Assembly (NCBI GenBank): GCA_028023455.1
Contig: JAQFVV010000018.1
Location: 10,312,771 to 10,376,770, forward strand
Direction: 5' to 3'
From: Epiperipatus broadwayi
Taxonomy: Eukaryota; Onychophora; Udeonychophora; Euonychophora; Peripatidae
Length of the DNA stretch: 64,000 bases
Shown: positions 44,258 to 57,226 of the stretch, piece by piece
How the letters are laid out: each line of letters starts with the position of its first letter
Position numbering within the stretch: the stretch's first letter is position 1
Position numbers and translations under genes: made by a program
The notes under the pieces: model-generated
The model's database searches: none
Seen by the model: only the letters and a program-made list of their open reading frames with translations
What the model was told of the DNA's origin: nothing

Positions 44258-45857
44258 CCCTATATAAACATTTACATCAGGCATTCTGGCTATATTTCCT
44301 GATCTCCATAACCAAATTCTACCTAATTATCTATATTTAGGAGTAATTTTCTCTTAAGAAAGATCCTAGACAAATATTATAACCTTTGGTATCATCATTG
44401 GAATTCTCTCCATAACAATCTCATTTCTCAACTCTAAACATAAGTGCTTAACCTAATACAGGATCAATATGTATACAATGGGCAGTGAGATTAATGAGAA
44501 AATGAGGCACACTACAAAAATAAATTATCAATTACTTATTTTCCTACTCTCAATTGATGTAATAAAAAAAAATCACATAGTATTAAATTTATTGAATATC
44601 ATATAAATGTTAAAGCTTGAAAACTAGAGTAAATTATCTTTATGAACAGACATCTAAATAATTTACAGCTGCAATATTAAAAAATTTGTTAATGAAAAAA
44701 ATACATTCAAACATAAAATTAAAAAATAAATAAATCAATAGTTAATAAATACACATTATATCATTATTTAACTAAGGCATTCTATGGATGTATGTGTAAA
44801 TCAATAAAATATTTAAGTATTTTTACCACTGATGGATTATTTCTGATCAGAAAACTTATAATGTTTCTATTGATTAATCTAAAGAATAAGCTGAGTTTTC
44901 TTTGACTTGTGGCTTGTTTGTGCAGACGATTAGGAAAGCAGATCAGCAGGTAGAGAATTGCATTACACATGACCTCTATTGTTCGGCTTCCTCTTAGCGA
45001 TTTTCTGAAGCTGGAGATAAGACATTGAGAGTTCTAGCTGGTATATCATGAAATGCACATAGCATTTCATGCTTGCTCTTTTCTCCTCAAACAAGATCGA
45101 CATCCTGGTTGGCTGGAATCATACTACTGCTGAGAAATACTATAACATCAATCTGAAGTAAGCTAGAATTGTCATAATAACTAAAACTAAGTTTTTAGAT
45201 CCCTAACAATGTGGTTTTAGCTTTTCACAGGAATTATCTATCTTTTTTTATCTCTTCCTTTTATATATATCCCTTCCCAGCAAACCTCTGCTTATGTTCA
45301 TTATCTTTAAACCTTGTTTTTATCATTATTTTATTTTATTAATTAAATTTAACTACAGTTTCCAATGAAATATAACCGTAATTTAATTTTATCAGAAACA
45401 ACTTAATTATTTGCCTTTTTTTTTTCTTTCTTTTTTTTAAATTAAAGACAAAACTGTACTATTAATTAAATGATTAATAAAGATCATATTTGTACATTCA
45501 TGCAACAAAATCCAGAGTTTTGGCAAATTATCCCAAGGTTGAGCTCGATGAGTTTGAGATCTCGAATAAGATCACACCTCAGTTCCTTCACCCATGCTCC
45601 GTGATTTACTATCCTATGAATGACATATATGAGGTTACACTTGGACTCTTTTAATTCACGCTCCAGCAGTAGGAAAGAGTGGAGTATGAGACTCAAAAAT
45701 ATATATATAACTTAGCATATTAAATATTAGAAATACATAAGAGTTTTACAAATTTTGTCAATATTTTGACACATTAATATTTTATAATTATTGTATAACT
45801 TATTCACATATTAATTGAAGCTATTGAGAAAGCTTTACAAAATCAATTCAGAGTTGT

Positions 45858-47005
45858 TTTTTTTATTAAAATAAATTAAAATTTATTAGATACAATTGAA
45901 CATGCTATCTGTACATAGCTATTTTCTTTTCACACTGTTGCAAGGCAGTCACTGTGTAGAGTTTGCTGTGGTCCGAGACCGAGGGGCTGGCCCACTTTCA
46001 CTCTTCGGGGGTGGGGTGACTCTGGCCCAGTCCAGAGCCAGCAAACGATCTCTGTCCCTGAACTTCTTGATAATTTGATAAAGATGTTGCAGACACCGTG
46101 ACTGGCACTTTCAAATATACACGTGCATCTGAGTAACCAGACTGCAAAGGTTAGAAAAATGGCAATTCTGATGTTCGAGAATATGCCACTCTTTATAGTC
46201 TTTTGAATGACTAAGACTTCTCTAAGGTCGAGTGACACCCTTTCGTTAATAAAGGATCTGATCGGCCTGAGAAAAGGGCAGAAATACAGGAGGTGATGAA
46301 TTATCTTGTCTGCTGTGGCACATAGTTGGCATTGAGGGTTGATCTTACTAAACCTTCTTTTCCACATCAGAAAATGATTTGTTGTCAGGGAGGAGATGAT
46401 GATCTTTAGCAGAAAGTCAATGTATTTTAATTCTAAGAACTAATTTTTCGATTTTGCTATGAGTTGTTTATTGTTTAACCTTAGATCATTCTGTGATATA
46501 GTTTGATCATTGTATTTGGGTTTACCAATACATCTTTTTTCCTCTATTGTATGTTGCATTAGGTTTATTACGTTTCTGACATAAGTTCGTCATTCATTTG
46601 CTGGTGAGCAGAGGCGGTGTATCCATGGGTTCGACTGTCAGCGTGAAGTTTAATTTGTTCGAGGCTGGCCACACGCAGCACTCCCAGAGCTTTTTGGAGG
46701 TACGGGGTGGACACTGAATGCAAGCCAAGCCTATTTGATTCTTTGGGCATTTGAGCTTTAGCAATGCCTATGACCATGACTTTGCCATTCCAAAGGAACC
46801 TAGAGTATAGTGAATTCACTGATCATTCAAAGGTTTTGGTAGGTTTTACGAATGGCAGGTAGTGGTTTAGTCTTGGGTAGATTAGCATGTTGAGTAAGGC
46901 AACCTTGCCGGGGAACAATATTAAGATTCTCGACAGTGAGCTAACTACCTTTCTTGTTTTGTCTAGTATTGAGTTCTGGATGTCCTTAGTCATGGCAAAT
47001 CTAAA
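45858..47005 (-). pseudogene. L1/Tx1-like LINE, 3' part
   Basis: On the minus strand, from 47000 down, a segment reads like the RT thumb region (TKDIQNSILDKTRK, then LFPGKVALLNMLIYPRLN). After a stop near 46820 it continues NSLYSRFLWNGK and MPKESNRLGLHS. After a gap of about 200 bp with shifted frames, a zf-RVT-type end follows with CQLCATADKIIHHLLYFCPF near 46.3 kb. The 3' part has AATAAA and an A-rich end at about 45857. Stops between the blocks make it a pseudogene. The original 5' end is missing. Confidence 0.75.
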
Positions 47006-48043
47006 CTAGAGTTTTTATTTATTTATTACAGTTATCTCAATTTCTTTTGTTCTAATTTTATTCAGTAATATTAACTTAAACTCACCATTCTAAATTTATT
47101 TGTTTAAAGAAGCTTGTAATATATGATTTGGCCAGAGTTGTTTAATGTCTACAATGATATTTAACAAAATTACCCATAATTTTTTTCTAGTAAGCCATAT
47201 ATACATATAAATGCTTGTCTACTTTTTTATTCATTTCTATCAGTTGTGTAGCTATATATTATCTATCACATATTCACCGAACACCTTTAAAATTCCTTGT
47301 TTTTCTCTTCCAGTCATTTAATTATTATTCACTATTACATAAGTAAATACTTCAAATGTAAGACTAAATATTATTTATCATATGATCCATTTAATTACTG
47401 TTCAACCAGCAATAAATATTTTATAAGTACTGAAGTTACCATAACTAATTTATAGTTATTATATTTTCGACAAACTTTTTTATTATCTTTACACAACAAT
47501 TTCACTCTTGTGTCCCTGTAATAAAGTATTAAAATTTTCCAACAGAAGTTTTTAATTCTAATTCCCAGACTATCTCTCTTGTTCACTAACCTATACATCC
47601 CATTTTCTAATTTAATTTTCCTTTATTTATGATTTTATAATTACTATTTCATTTTCTGACATATCTAAATTTGTTTCTATATTCATTATATAATTTTTCA
47701 AAATTATCTGCAATCTTTCTCTATTGCTAAATACTTTTTTCTTCATCAAAAAAAAAAAAAGCAGCATGATTTTTCTTTCCACAAACATTCTCATTTTTAT
47801 GTATTTCCAAATTTTTTTTATATCTTTCCTCTTTTACAACTTTGTTAATGTTCTCGATTAGTTTTATTTATTTAATCTCATTCTTTCCTTATAATTATCC
47901 AGCCTTTTTTTATTTAAATATTTGGCACTTATGTAATATGTCAACCATTTTATTTTAAATAATCCATTTTAGAGGCTTCCAATACACTGTGTAAATAATA
48001 TGGCTGAATCTAAGTTATTGTATTCAATATATACTTTTTTTTT
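47006..48043. other. No supported gene
   Basis: AT- and T-rich sequence between the L1-like remnant and the 48 kb palindrome. Nothing recognised. Confidence 0.55.
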
Positions 48044-49153
48044 TATTCATTAAAATGATAAATAAAAGAAACACGAAAGTCCAAAGGATTGTAATTACTT
48101 TTTTTTAAAAATGTAAATTCACTACTTCAGCTGGAAACTAATCTCAGTGTACTCACAAATGATATTTTGGAGTCTTTTAACCACATTCCTTTCTAAACAG
48201 ATAGACGTTTAGCACATGTTTGCACTCTATACTGCCATTGCATTTCTATTCACACATAAAGTGTCATATTGTGACCATTATCATACATTTTATGGGTGGG
48301 CACTATCCTGTAATTTTGAAAATATTCGAAGGTACCTTGTTCTGTCAATGAGATTCCAAACTTTAACCATATTTCTACAAATGATAAGGCAAAAAAAAAA
48401 AAATGTTAAAAAATAAAGATAAATTTAGAGCTACGTGTTAACATTTAGATGTTACGTTAATGGAATTTATTAAAAAATGTATTTAAATTTTTTAAAATTA
48501 TTATTCAATTTAGAATACATTTGTTAATATTTTTTAAAGTTAACAAGCTATACAATACATGTTTGAGAAAATAATTTTCAGAAAAAAAAATGTAAACAAT
48601 TTTCAGGATCAAAAAATTTTCACACAAATATGAATGAATAGCTTGTTAACTTCAAAAAATATTAACACATGTATTCTAAATTGAATGTTAATTTTAAAAA
48701 CAATTGAATACATTTTTAAATAAATTCCATTCACAACATAACATCTAAATATTTACATGTCGTGAACACTTAACATGAGGTCAATAGATAACGTGGCTAA
48801 AATTATCATTATTTTTTTAACATTTCTTTTTTGCTTTATCATTTTTGGAAATATGATTAAAGTTTAGAATCTTTCATTGACAAAATATTTCAAAATTACA
48901 GGATAGTGCTTGCCCAAAAAGTGTGCGATAATGGCACAATATGACACTTTATGTGCGAATGGAAACACAATAGCGGTATCAGGTGCAAACATGTACTAAA
49001 CACCTATCTTTTTGCAAAGTAACAGGGTTAGAAGACTCCAAAATATCGTTTGTGAGTGCAGTGAGATTAATTTTCAGCTGGTGTAGCAAAGATTAAAAAT
49101 TTTTTTAATTATAACTCTTTGGACTTTTGTGTATTTTTATTTATCACTTGGTA
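48044..49153. repeat. Giant near-palindrome of about 1.1 kb beside the assembly gap
   Basis: The left arm 48044-48551 and right arm 48639-49153 are inverted copies around an 87-bp loop. Paired blocks include AAATAAAAGAAACACGAAAGTCC with its complement near 49110-49150, TTTTGGAGTCTT near 48170 with AAGACTCCAAAA near 49033, AAGTGTCATATTGTG with its complement near 48940, and AGTTAACAAGCTAT with ATAGCTTGTTAAC. Some TG/CA and single-base differences exist between arms. The right arm ends about 6 bases before the N run. Confidence 0.85.
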
Positions 49154-49159
49154 GTTGTG

Positions 49160-49659
49160 NNNNNNNNNNNNNNNNNNNNNNNNNNNNNNNNNNNNNNNNN
49201 NNNNNNNNNNNNNNNNNNNNNNNNNNNNNNNNNNNNNNNNNNNNNNNNNNNNNNNNNNNNNNNNNNNNNNNNNNNNNNNNNNNNNNNNNNNNNNNNNNNN
49301 NNNNNNNNNNNNNNNNNNNNNNNNNNNNNNNNNNNNNNNNNNNNNNNNNNNNNNNNNNNNNNNNNNNNNNNNNNNNNNNNNNNNNNNNNNNNNNNNNNNN
49401 NNNNNNNNNNNNNNNNNNNNNNNNNNNNNNNNNNNNNNNNNNNNNNNNNNNNNNNNNNNNNNNNNNNNNNNNNNNNNNNNNNNNNNNNNNNNNNNNNNNN
49501 NNNNNNNNNNNNNNNNNNNNNNNNNNNNNNNNNNNNNNNNNNNNNNNNNNNNNNNNNNNNNNNNNNNNNNNNNNNNNNNNNNNNNNNNNNNNNNNNNNNN
49601 NNNNNNNNNNNNNNNNNNNNNNNNNNNNNNNNNNNNNNNNNNNNNNNNNNNNNNNNNNN
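49160..49659. other. Assembly gap of 500 N
   Basis: Exactly 500 undetermined bases, probably a fixed-size scaffold gap. It begins beside the outer end of the 48-49 kb palindrome, a structure that commonly breaks assemblies. Confidence 0.98.
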
Positions 49660-52600
49660 ATATTTCTTATAACAGAATATTAACATGGTGATAAGAGAAT
49701 GAAAATTCATTCTAACTTCACAGTTAGTAATAAACATACATACATGATTCATTTTATACATAATTGAAATTAGTGATAAATACTGTTAAATAATACCCTA
49801 GTATTGGTACTAATGGTAATGATGATTGTCCAAAATATGAATAATAATACTTATTTAAATGTTAATGATATAACTAGTTTGCCGTGAATAATTACAAATA
49901 TATATGATCTTGTTTTGCGTGAAATATTGATGTATCATTAATTTAAGAATGCTATAAAATAATTGTGTTCTTAAAAGAATATCTGTTCATCTTTGATTAA
50001 TTTAAAGGAAGTACTGTGCCAACCAATCTATCTTAAATATTCATTCTTTGTGTATATATAATACAAATAAAATGTTCATTAATTAAAAAACTGTTTTGAG
50101 GCAGGTTAAGGAATTAACCGAAAGTATTTCTGCGGATTTATATAATAGTTAATTATTGTTATATTTATTATTTTTATTGTTATATATATATATCAGTTGC
50201 TAAACTCAAGTAGAAAACAAAAGATTAGTATAATTTTTGATAAATCTAATATTTAATATATTGAAAAACAGAAGTAACTACCTCCCACTGAATTATGTAA
50301 AACTATGAAAAAATAGAATGACATTACATAACTCAGTAGAAAATAGTTACTTCTGCTTTTCACTTACAGATATTTATAAAAGTTATGATTAATTATTACA
50401 TTTAATGATTCAGTAGATATCCATAAAAATTAATTAATAAATACATATCATGATTAATAATTATTAATAATTTTGATTTAAGAAATATACTACAGTTAAT
50501 AACTTGATACTACTGGATTAAATTAATAATTTTCATGCTGAATTATAAAAGTCAAGTTTATATTAAATTTTACTTTAAAGTAAAATATTGTCTCGATTTT
50601 TACTCTTTTCCCTTTCTTTCAAATAATTAAATTATAAAAATGATTTCTTTTTAAGTGATTCTATTTTAAATATTAGCTTGGAATCTTTTGTCATTTACAT
50701 ATATATATATATGCTCTTGAAGAAAAAATTACTAAAAATAATTTGATATTGTAAAAGTTATTATTGATTTTATCTGCTCACTTATATATGTTGCTTGCAA
50801 ATGAATAAGTTAATATTAAAATTTTGATATAATTAAAAGAAATTAAATATTCTTTCTAAATATTATAATGGCAGATTGAAATGAACTTATATTATGGCTA
50901 TAAATATTTTTTAATATATTTATTTTGTAACTATAAATATTGTGATAATAGAATTTATCTGAATAAATTGGAAAATGTTCTTTTTTTTAAAGAATATGCA
51001 GATATTCATTTTTTTTCCAATAATACATTCAGGGTATTATACTGCTTAGCTTAGCTATTTTATTTCAACATTTTTACTCTTTTTTTAACTCTCATTATAA
51101 TGTTAACATTTAACATAACTAATTAATAACTTAATTAATTTAATTTATTCTTCTATAAATTTACTTGAAAAACATGTAATCTGCCTACAATGAATATTTT
51201 TTCAATTTTTTATTTGATTGGGTTTGTTTTCTAAAATGACCAATTGGAACTTTTGATAATCTACTTTGTCTGTCAAATTAATACTTGTATTTTTTTTTTT
51301 TTTAATTAAAAACAGGAAATGGTACTTAAAAATACAATTAATAAAACATTTTTAAAGTTTTAATTACATATGTATATTATTTAAAGAAAATATCTAATAT
51401 TAAGTTTAATATAAGCAGATATATATTTTTTATTTTTTGATCTTGTCAAACCTCAATCAGAAATTTTTATTAACTATTATTTTATATAAAAATCATTATT
51501 AGAAGCTACTTATAAATAAGTATAACTGTTTAATTTTTAAAAAAAAAAAAAGTGAGGGGGCAAAAAGAGCAAAAAGTTTAAAATTAATTTTGTGATGGCT
51601 ATATAACTGTAAAAAAAAAATTTCTGAAAAACTTCAGTGTTTTTTCTAAATGTAGCTTTCCTTTATACTATCTTCAGACATATCTTCCCAATAAAAGCAT
51701 TTCATTTCTTTAGAGAGTTTGCGATAACCTTTATTATATAAATGGTGTCTGTCTCGCCATGAAAATCATTCATCATATAAATTTTTTTTAGGAAATCTAT
51801 TTTCTTATTCATTTCACATGACTAAATCAATGAAGATTTATTCTTACAATTGTAAATTCATTATCATTGCTTCAATGAAATCTTTCTATTGTTTTTGTGA
51901 TGATGTCATCAACCTAAATAAGATGTTTAAGAAAGGACTTCAGGAATATTTTTACAAAAAATTTTTTTTGAGTTTTTACTTTGAAAATTGAAATAATGTT
52001 TCTTGATGTTTTTTTTTTTTAAGGAACTTTAAAAAATATTTCTTATTTTTGATTTTGGCTGTGATGTAAAAAATCATAATACTTTGTATTTTTCTATCTA
52101 TATATGTATGGGAAACTTAATACTGAAGAAGGATGATAGAAAAGTTACTGAAACTTCTGAACTATAACACTGGCATGATTTTAAGAATGTTATGGATGGC
52201 AAAGAGAATGAGTAAGAGTATGTATGATCAAATTAGTTCAGAATTTTCACTTGAGGTAAAAATGATTTGATTGAAATTGTCTAGAAAGATATATGCTATT
52301 CAAAATGCATTTTAATTACTAATTGTCAGAAATCCAATATCAACTTTATGGCACTTATAATAATAATAATGATCATCATGATGATAATTGAATTATAGTC
52401 GAAAGACATATTTGTTAACTATTATAATGTCAGCTATTTTCTTTCTATTGAATGTTGACTAGTTTTAAGAGATTTTGCAGAAATCGGACCCTCCCCCTTT
52501 CCCCCTTTAGTATGTTTAATTGCACTCCTAATATAAAACAAATGTGTAATGTCTATCTTTACAGTTCATGGTAACATTATCTGAAAATAGTTTTGCCCTC

Positions 52601-53212
52601 CATTATTTTAATATAGAATCTCATAAGTCTTGCATTATAAGGATGATACCTATTTTTATAGATCATGTTATATCTAAGCAAGAAGGAATGGATCCTAATA
52701 AATCAAACAAAAACTATTGCATAGTTTAACAGATTAGTTTTTTTTTTTTGCAGTGAAAGAGAACTTTTGCATTCAGTGATATACAAGTAGATTAACTAAT
52801 GATGATATTGCTATTTTTGTTTATGGGTAGTAATCTCTCAAAAAATTATCTTCACTGATAACTTATCAAAATATGAATGTCAATAAAAACAATTATCATA
52901 TAGTTAAAACTTTCAAATGATTAATGAATGAGATTTATAAATGTATGCAGAGGTAATTAAAAGTGTTTAACATTCTATCTGTATTATCAAATAATGTAAT
53001 ATCATTATTCTTCCATTATTAACCATATGTATGATTGAATAAATATCTAAATTTGTAAATAATGGCAGACATATTGAAAAACTAGTGTTGGTTTATTTTT
53101 TTTATCTCTAAGATACGAGTACTATAATGTTTACATAAAAAAACTTCTTTAATATAAATATATACATTTATAATTTTCTAAATGAATGTAATATTTTTAA
53201 TTTTTTTTTTAG
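49660..53212. other. AT-rich, probably formin intron or 5' flank
   Basis: Apart from the hairpin at 50263-50361, no exon could be supported. A short open stretch after TTTTGCAG at about 52755 does not match the phase needed to join 53213. Confidence 0.5.
50263..50361. repeat. Short hairpin-forming inverted repeat
   Basis: GAAAAACAGAAGTAACTA with ACTGAATTATGTAA (50263-50300) pairs with TTACATAACTCAGT and TAGTTACTTCTGCTTTTC (50323-50361). This would be a roughly 35-bp imperfect stem with a 22-base loop, MITE-like in size. Confidence 0.7.
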
Positions 53213-53308
53213 TTAACAAAGAAGCTTCAATTTTGAAAGAGCCAGTTAAACCTTTAAAACCTAAATTGGAATTAAGAGTTTTAGATAACAAAGCTGCCCA
53301 AAATTTAG
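53213..53308 (+). CDS. Formin FH2-domain exon (Diaphanous-like), upstream of the two found
   Basis: Internal coding exon of 96 nt. It follows a T-run acceptor ending in AG at 53211-53212 and is followed by the consensus donor GTAAGA at 53309. It enters with two bases of a split codon and leaves one base (G) that pairs with CT of the exon at 58435 to make Ala. The peptide is basic and proline-spaced, then reads ELRVLDNKAAQNL. This matches the formin segment where the FH2 linker gives way to the conserved VLD.K.AQNL.I helix. Formins nucleate and elongate unbranched actin filaments as FH2 dimers. I chose this frame because the other two are closed or do not join to the next exon. No upstream exon was recognised between 49660 and 53212, and exons encoding the FH1 region are not visible. 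Confidence is high for formin and moderate for the Diaphanous class. Confidence 0.8.
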
Positions 53309-53869
53309 GTAAGAAATATTTTATGACTTTTAAAAAATATAGGTGCAAGATTTGTGAATGTATATAGATAAAAGTAAAACAACACCTATGTAGTCCACTA
53401 CAAAACAAAGCTTTCTTCCAAAGAGAATCAGTGAAGAAAAAGACATTCTTCCATTAAATATACTTTCTGTTTAATGACAATATTTATAGTTTTTTTTCTT
53501 TATGTTTATTTTCTAAGTAAAAATAACTAAATGTCTATTTACCACTTAATAATTAAATGATTATCTGAAATTGATATGGGATAGTTACCTGAAATACATC
53601 CTGTGTTTGCTTGAAAATTCTCAGCTACATGAAAAAAAATTTAAATTCTATCTATATTTAAGTCCCAAGTTATAGGAGATATTATAGCTATATATGTATA
53701 TAGATATTACATTTATTTTCAAAAATAGTATATTAGATAACAATAGAAGCATTAAAATAAATATGATGTGATTGACTTCTGGACTGATGATTAAATTCTG
53801 AATGACATTTATCCATTAATTAAGCATTTTTGTGGAAAGGTGGGTTAGCCATTTATTGTAATGGTCAGA

Positions 53870-56090
53870 TTCATATGTTCCGCTAACATGATGCAGAATT
53901 AAAACACAAAATTCGAAACTCAACATTCAGGTAGGGTTACCTCCCAGAAACACCCAATTTAAATCCAATGCCCAAGCTCCACAATGCCAGCTACGTAATA
54001 ACGCATCTGATACTACTAATAATATACACTTTATTCTAATCCCGGAGGTCAGGGAGAAACAAGAGACTCTAAATTAAACACAGCATTAGGTTCACTACTA
54101 GAGGTCTATGGGTGTTACAAAATGAACCCTAAGGGTTTATACTATTATAAATTATACGAACCGAGCTAACATGATGGATCACAGAGATAAAATAAATAAA
54201 ATCAAAGATAAGTGAATAATAGGTTTAATAATATACTTTAATTATACAGTATATATGTTACACACTGTCAGCATTAATCAGACAATGACACTGAAAATAC
54301 ATATACAATTTTAGCGTGGTTGAATATATATATTCTTTATACTTTCGAGGGTAAAACATGACAGATTATGATAATATGCCTACATAGAGCGTTCTTAATA
54401 GAGACATATTTGTGAAGAGGTACAAGATGCATATGGTGAATACAATTATTGATTTATTGGTAAGTTCATTATTATGATATTAATTACTTTGATTAATAAA
54501 AGCAATTACTAAAATAAGAAATGCAGACTAAAGTTTGTTTACAAGTTAGGATAGGAACAGATTAAATCGTGGACAGTTAACAGTAATATATTAGAAATTA
54601 AAACTAAGGAGAATGGAGGTACGGTACATTGAAACCGCGAAGCCTTGTTGAAGAGATTGCAGACTGGTGGATTGCTATATATTCATGTAAAGTTTGCCAC
54701 ACAAAGTCGGCCCAAACCTGGCCTCTACCAAATAACTTAGTGGCCGTGTGATTCATGTACATATTTCCAGGTGAGACGTCAAAGTTTACTCTATTTTGGG
54801 AATTGCAGGAAGAAGGTCTTGGGCTGTATTTACCCTGAAAACTTACAAAGCGAAATGTCTTGACATCCAATGCACCAGCAACACATGTACGAATTATATC
54901 AAATTATTTGAAAGACAAAGCGCTCTGTAAATTGAGCATAGATGCTTAATCTATCCCTCACCATTATTAATATAAAAATTCTATATATTCCCTACTTTAA
55001 ATTATTTATCAAACATGAGCTTCTAAATATGGATTGAGATGCATGTTAAAAGAATTCATAAGTTGAATGTACAATCATGCATCTGTAGCACATTCACCAT
55101 TATAACCCCGCCAAGCCTAGCATTATATTTAATTCAAATCAAACCTTAATAAAAATGGTATAAATAAATCTTTAAAAGGCAGTAATTAATACATATATAT
55201 AATTGGGTTTGTATGTTCCCAATAATATTTGATAAGATAACATTTGAGTGAGCGACTTGGCAATGTGTTTAGATATAAGGGGCATTACTATAATTAATCT
55301 GCACAAATTATACAGCGCCATCTTCATTAAGGGAGGAGGTGATTCGCTCGGTCGATGGCCATCCAAGCTCATCATCATAATAAAAAAATAATACAGCAAA
55401 TAATTTAAAAGATTCAGAATTATTAACCCAAGTATGAAAGTATAGATGATAGGACACACTAGTTAGATTACCGATATAGATGTTAAGTATACAATAGAAA
55501 TAATACTAGTAATGTAGAATCTAATTTAATATATAGACGTACGTTAAAATAGCTATAGCTTAGAAGGATATATACACAAGTACTCAAGAGTTCATGGGTT
55601 AACAAATTACCTCACTTGATTTATTGGAGAGTCGGAAGCATTTATAATCTTTTGATGACTGCGAGTGATTTGCAGGAGTCCATTTCACAGGATATTTAGT
55701 TTACACTTATTATAGGGTCTTTAAGTTGATCCTAATGGCAGCAGCTTTTTCTTTCTTTAACAGCAGTTTGATGGATGTTATTCTTTGCAGGGCATTCAGA
55801 TGGTACAGGACCGCAGGATGGCCATTCCCGAGGAGGAAAACAGCACCCTGCTGGCCTCTATTCCCATTTACTTTTCTTCCAAAGTCTGGTATTCAAAGTT
55901 CTCACAAAATTGAACGTTGTGCTTGGTATTCAACTTCTCTAAAAAAATGGTTCTTTTCTAGAATGAATAGAAGAATCTCTTTTTTAAAAATATCGCTCTA
56001 TTTATATGAATGAAGCGGATAATAGGATTCCAAACTCGTTTACCCTGTGGCATAATAATCCATTGCTGAAATCTGGCTATAGATAAATAT
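53870..56090. other. Unclassified less AT-rich block inside the formin intron
   Basis: Patches at 53930-54170, 54600-54880, 55250-55380 and 55600-55910 are clearly less AT-rich than the surrounding intron. GCTAACATGATG occurs at about 53882 and 54171. Around 55764-55913, two acceptor-like AGs precede a stretch that is open in all three plus frames for about 40-50 codons, so no frame can be preferred. It is probably an inserted element of unknown type. Confidence 0.35.
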
Positions 56091-56658
56091 CTTTGTTATC
56101 TATCTGAATATCTAAAGCCAACAACAGGATGTTATAAGAATTTTTACTTTTGTTATTTTACTTTTAGATACTTGGATAATATTTTATTTTGTTATATAAC
56201 TTTTACTAATTTTAGATAAAATATTTGATCTAACATCTATTGTTTTTATCTTGCTGGATAAATATTTAGATCATTAGTACATTCCTGTGAAATAACAATT
56301 AATGAGTTTTATCGTCCGCTTTCCAACCCTCATTTACTTTTTGATTAAAATTGTAGCATGATATTTTATAAAATAAATTATAAATAAAATTATTGACAAT
56401 ATTAAATTCAACCTTGAAAGTTTTAAATAAGACAAAATTAATATTATTTTAAATTACTAGAATTTCTATAATTGCAGAATTTAAATAAACAAAAATATTA
56501 TTGCTTATAAGTTTTAAATATATTTCACGGTCTGTGTAACTACGACATAATTGATTTAACCTTAACACGAAAATATATATGTATACATATTTTATATTAA
56601 CAATAATAATTTATAATTTATTACTGCTGGATTATTAATTTACATTTTATTAATATTT

Positions 56659-56768
56659 TTTTTTTCCATATGTCATAGCATCGGCAGGAGGCGAACCCAC
56701 AACCGTCTGCAACCAACTACTTGCTTGCAAGGCGGCTGCGACGACCTCTCGGCTAACAACGCTTGACT
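56659..56768 (-). repeat. Short tRNA-like SINE, copy 2, with perfect 15-bp target duplication
   Basis: Same family as 6806-6918. The insertion is flanked by identical ATTTTATTAATATTT at 56644-56658 and 56769-56783. That is the hallmark of LINE-machinery retroposition and suggests a fairly young insertion. The minus-strand head has A-box TAGCCGAGAGG and B-box GGGTTCGCCTCC. The 5' and 3' ends can pair at 6 of 7 acceptor-like positions. It ends GACATATGG plus an A tail. It sits in the formin intron in antisense orientation. Confidence 0.8.
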
Positions 56769-57112
56769 ATTTTATTAATATTTGAATATCTATGCCTATT
56801 ACCTTAATCAAGCTTGGACTTCGGCACATTAGCACAGGGTAGGAAAGAAAGAAAAGGTGAAACTAAGGTCTGCAAAGCAGATATTATTTCATTATGGATG
56901 ATAGAATGGCATATTATCTTATCTATATTACATATATGTAATTACAAATTCAGGGTGGGTTTTTTTTAACCTTTTTTCATATTCAAAGTAAATGTTCGAC
57001 TTTTTAATTTTTTGATTAATGAATGTGATAACTAGAAAACAGTATGAATGCATTTTTATTATACTGGGAGAATTACAGTACAGTATTATGAAAATGGAAA
57101 ACAAACAAGAAA

Positions 57113-57226
57113 ATATTTATTATACATTTAAATATTGTTTTATTAAACATTTTTTCCAAATTAAACTGGATATTTATTATACATTTAAATATTGTTTTAT
57201 TAAACATTTTTTCCAAATTAAACTGG
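57113..57226. repeat. Exact 57-bp tandem duplication
   Basis: The unit beginning ATATTTATTATACATTTAAA and ending AAATTAAACTGG occurs at 57113-57169 and 57170-57226 without a visible difference. It lies in the formin intron. Confidence 0.9.

Noticed and set aside
49127-49761. Long ORFs across the N run
   Set aside because: Produced only by undetermined bases in the gap.
52756-52790. Short exon upstream of 53213
   Set aside because: The reading phase does not fit the next exon and the frame hits a stop without a clear donor.
54604-54870. 88-codon minus-strand ORF
   Set aside because: No motif recognised, and it coincides with a patch of lower AT content where long ORFs are expected by chance.
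55764-55913. Exon-like open stretch after two acceptor-like AGs in the formin intron
   Set aside because: All three plus frames are open for 40-50 codons, no donor is good, and no frame gives a recognised protein.
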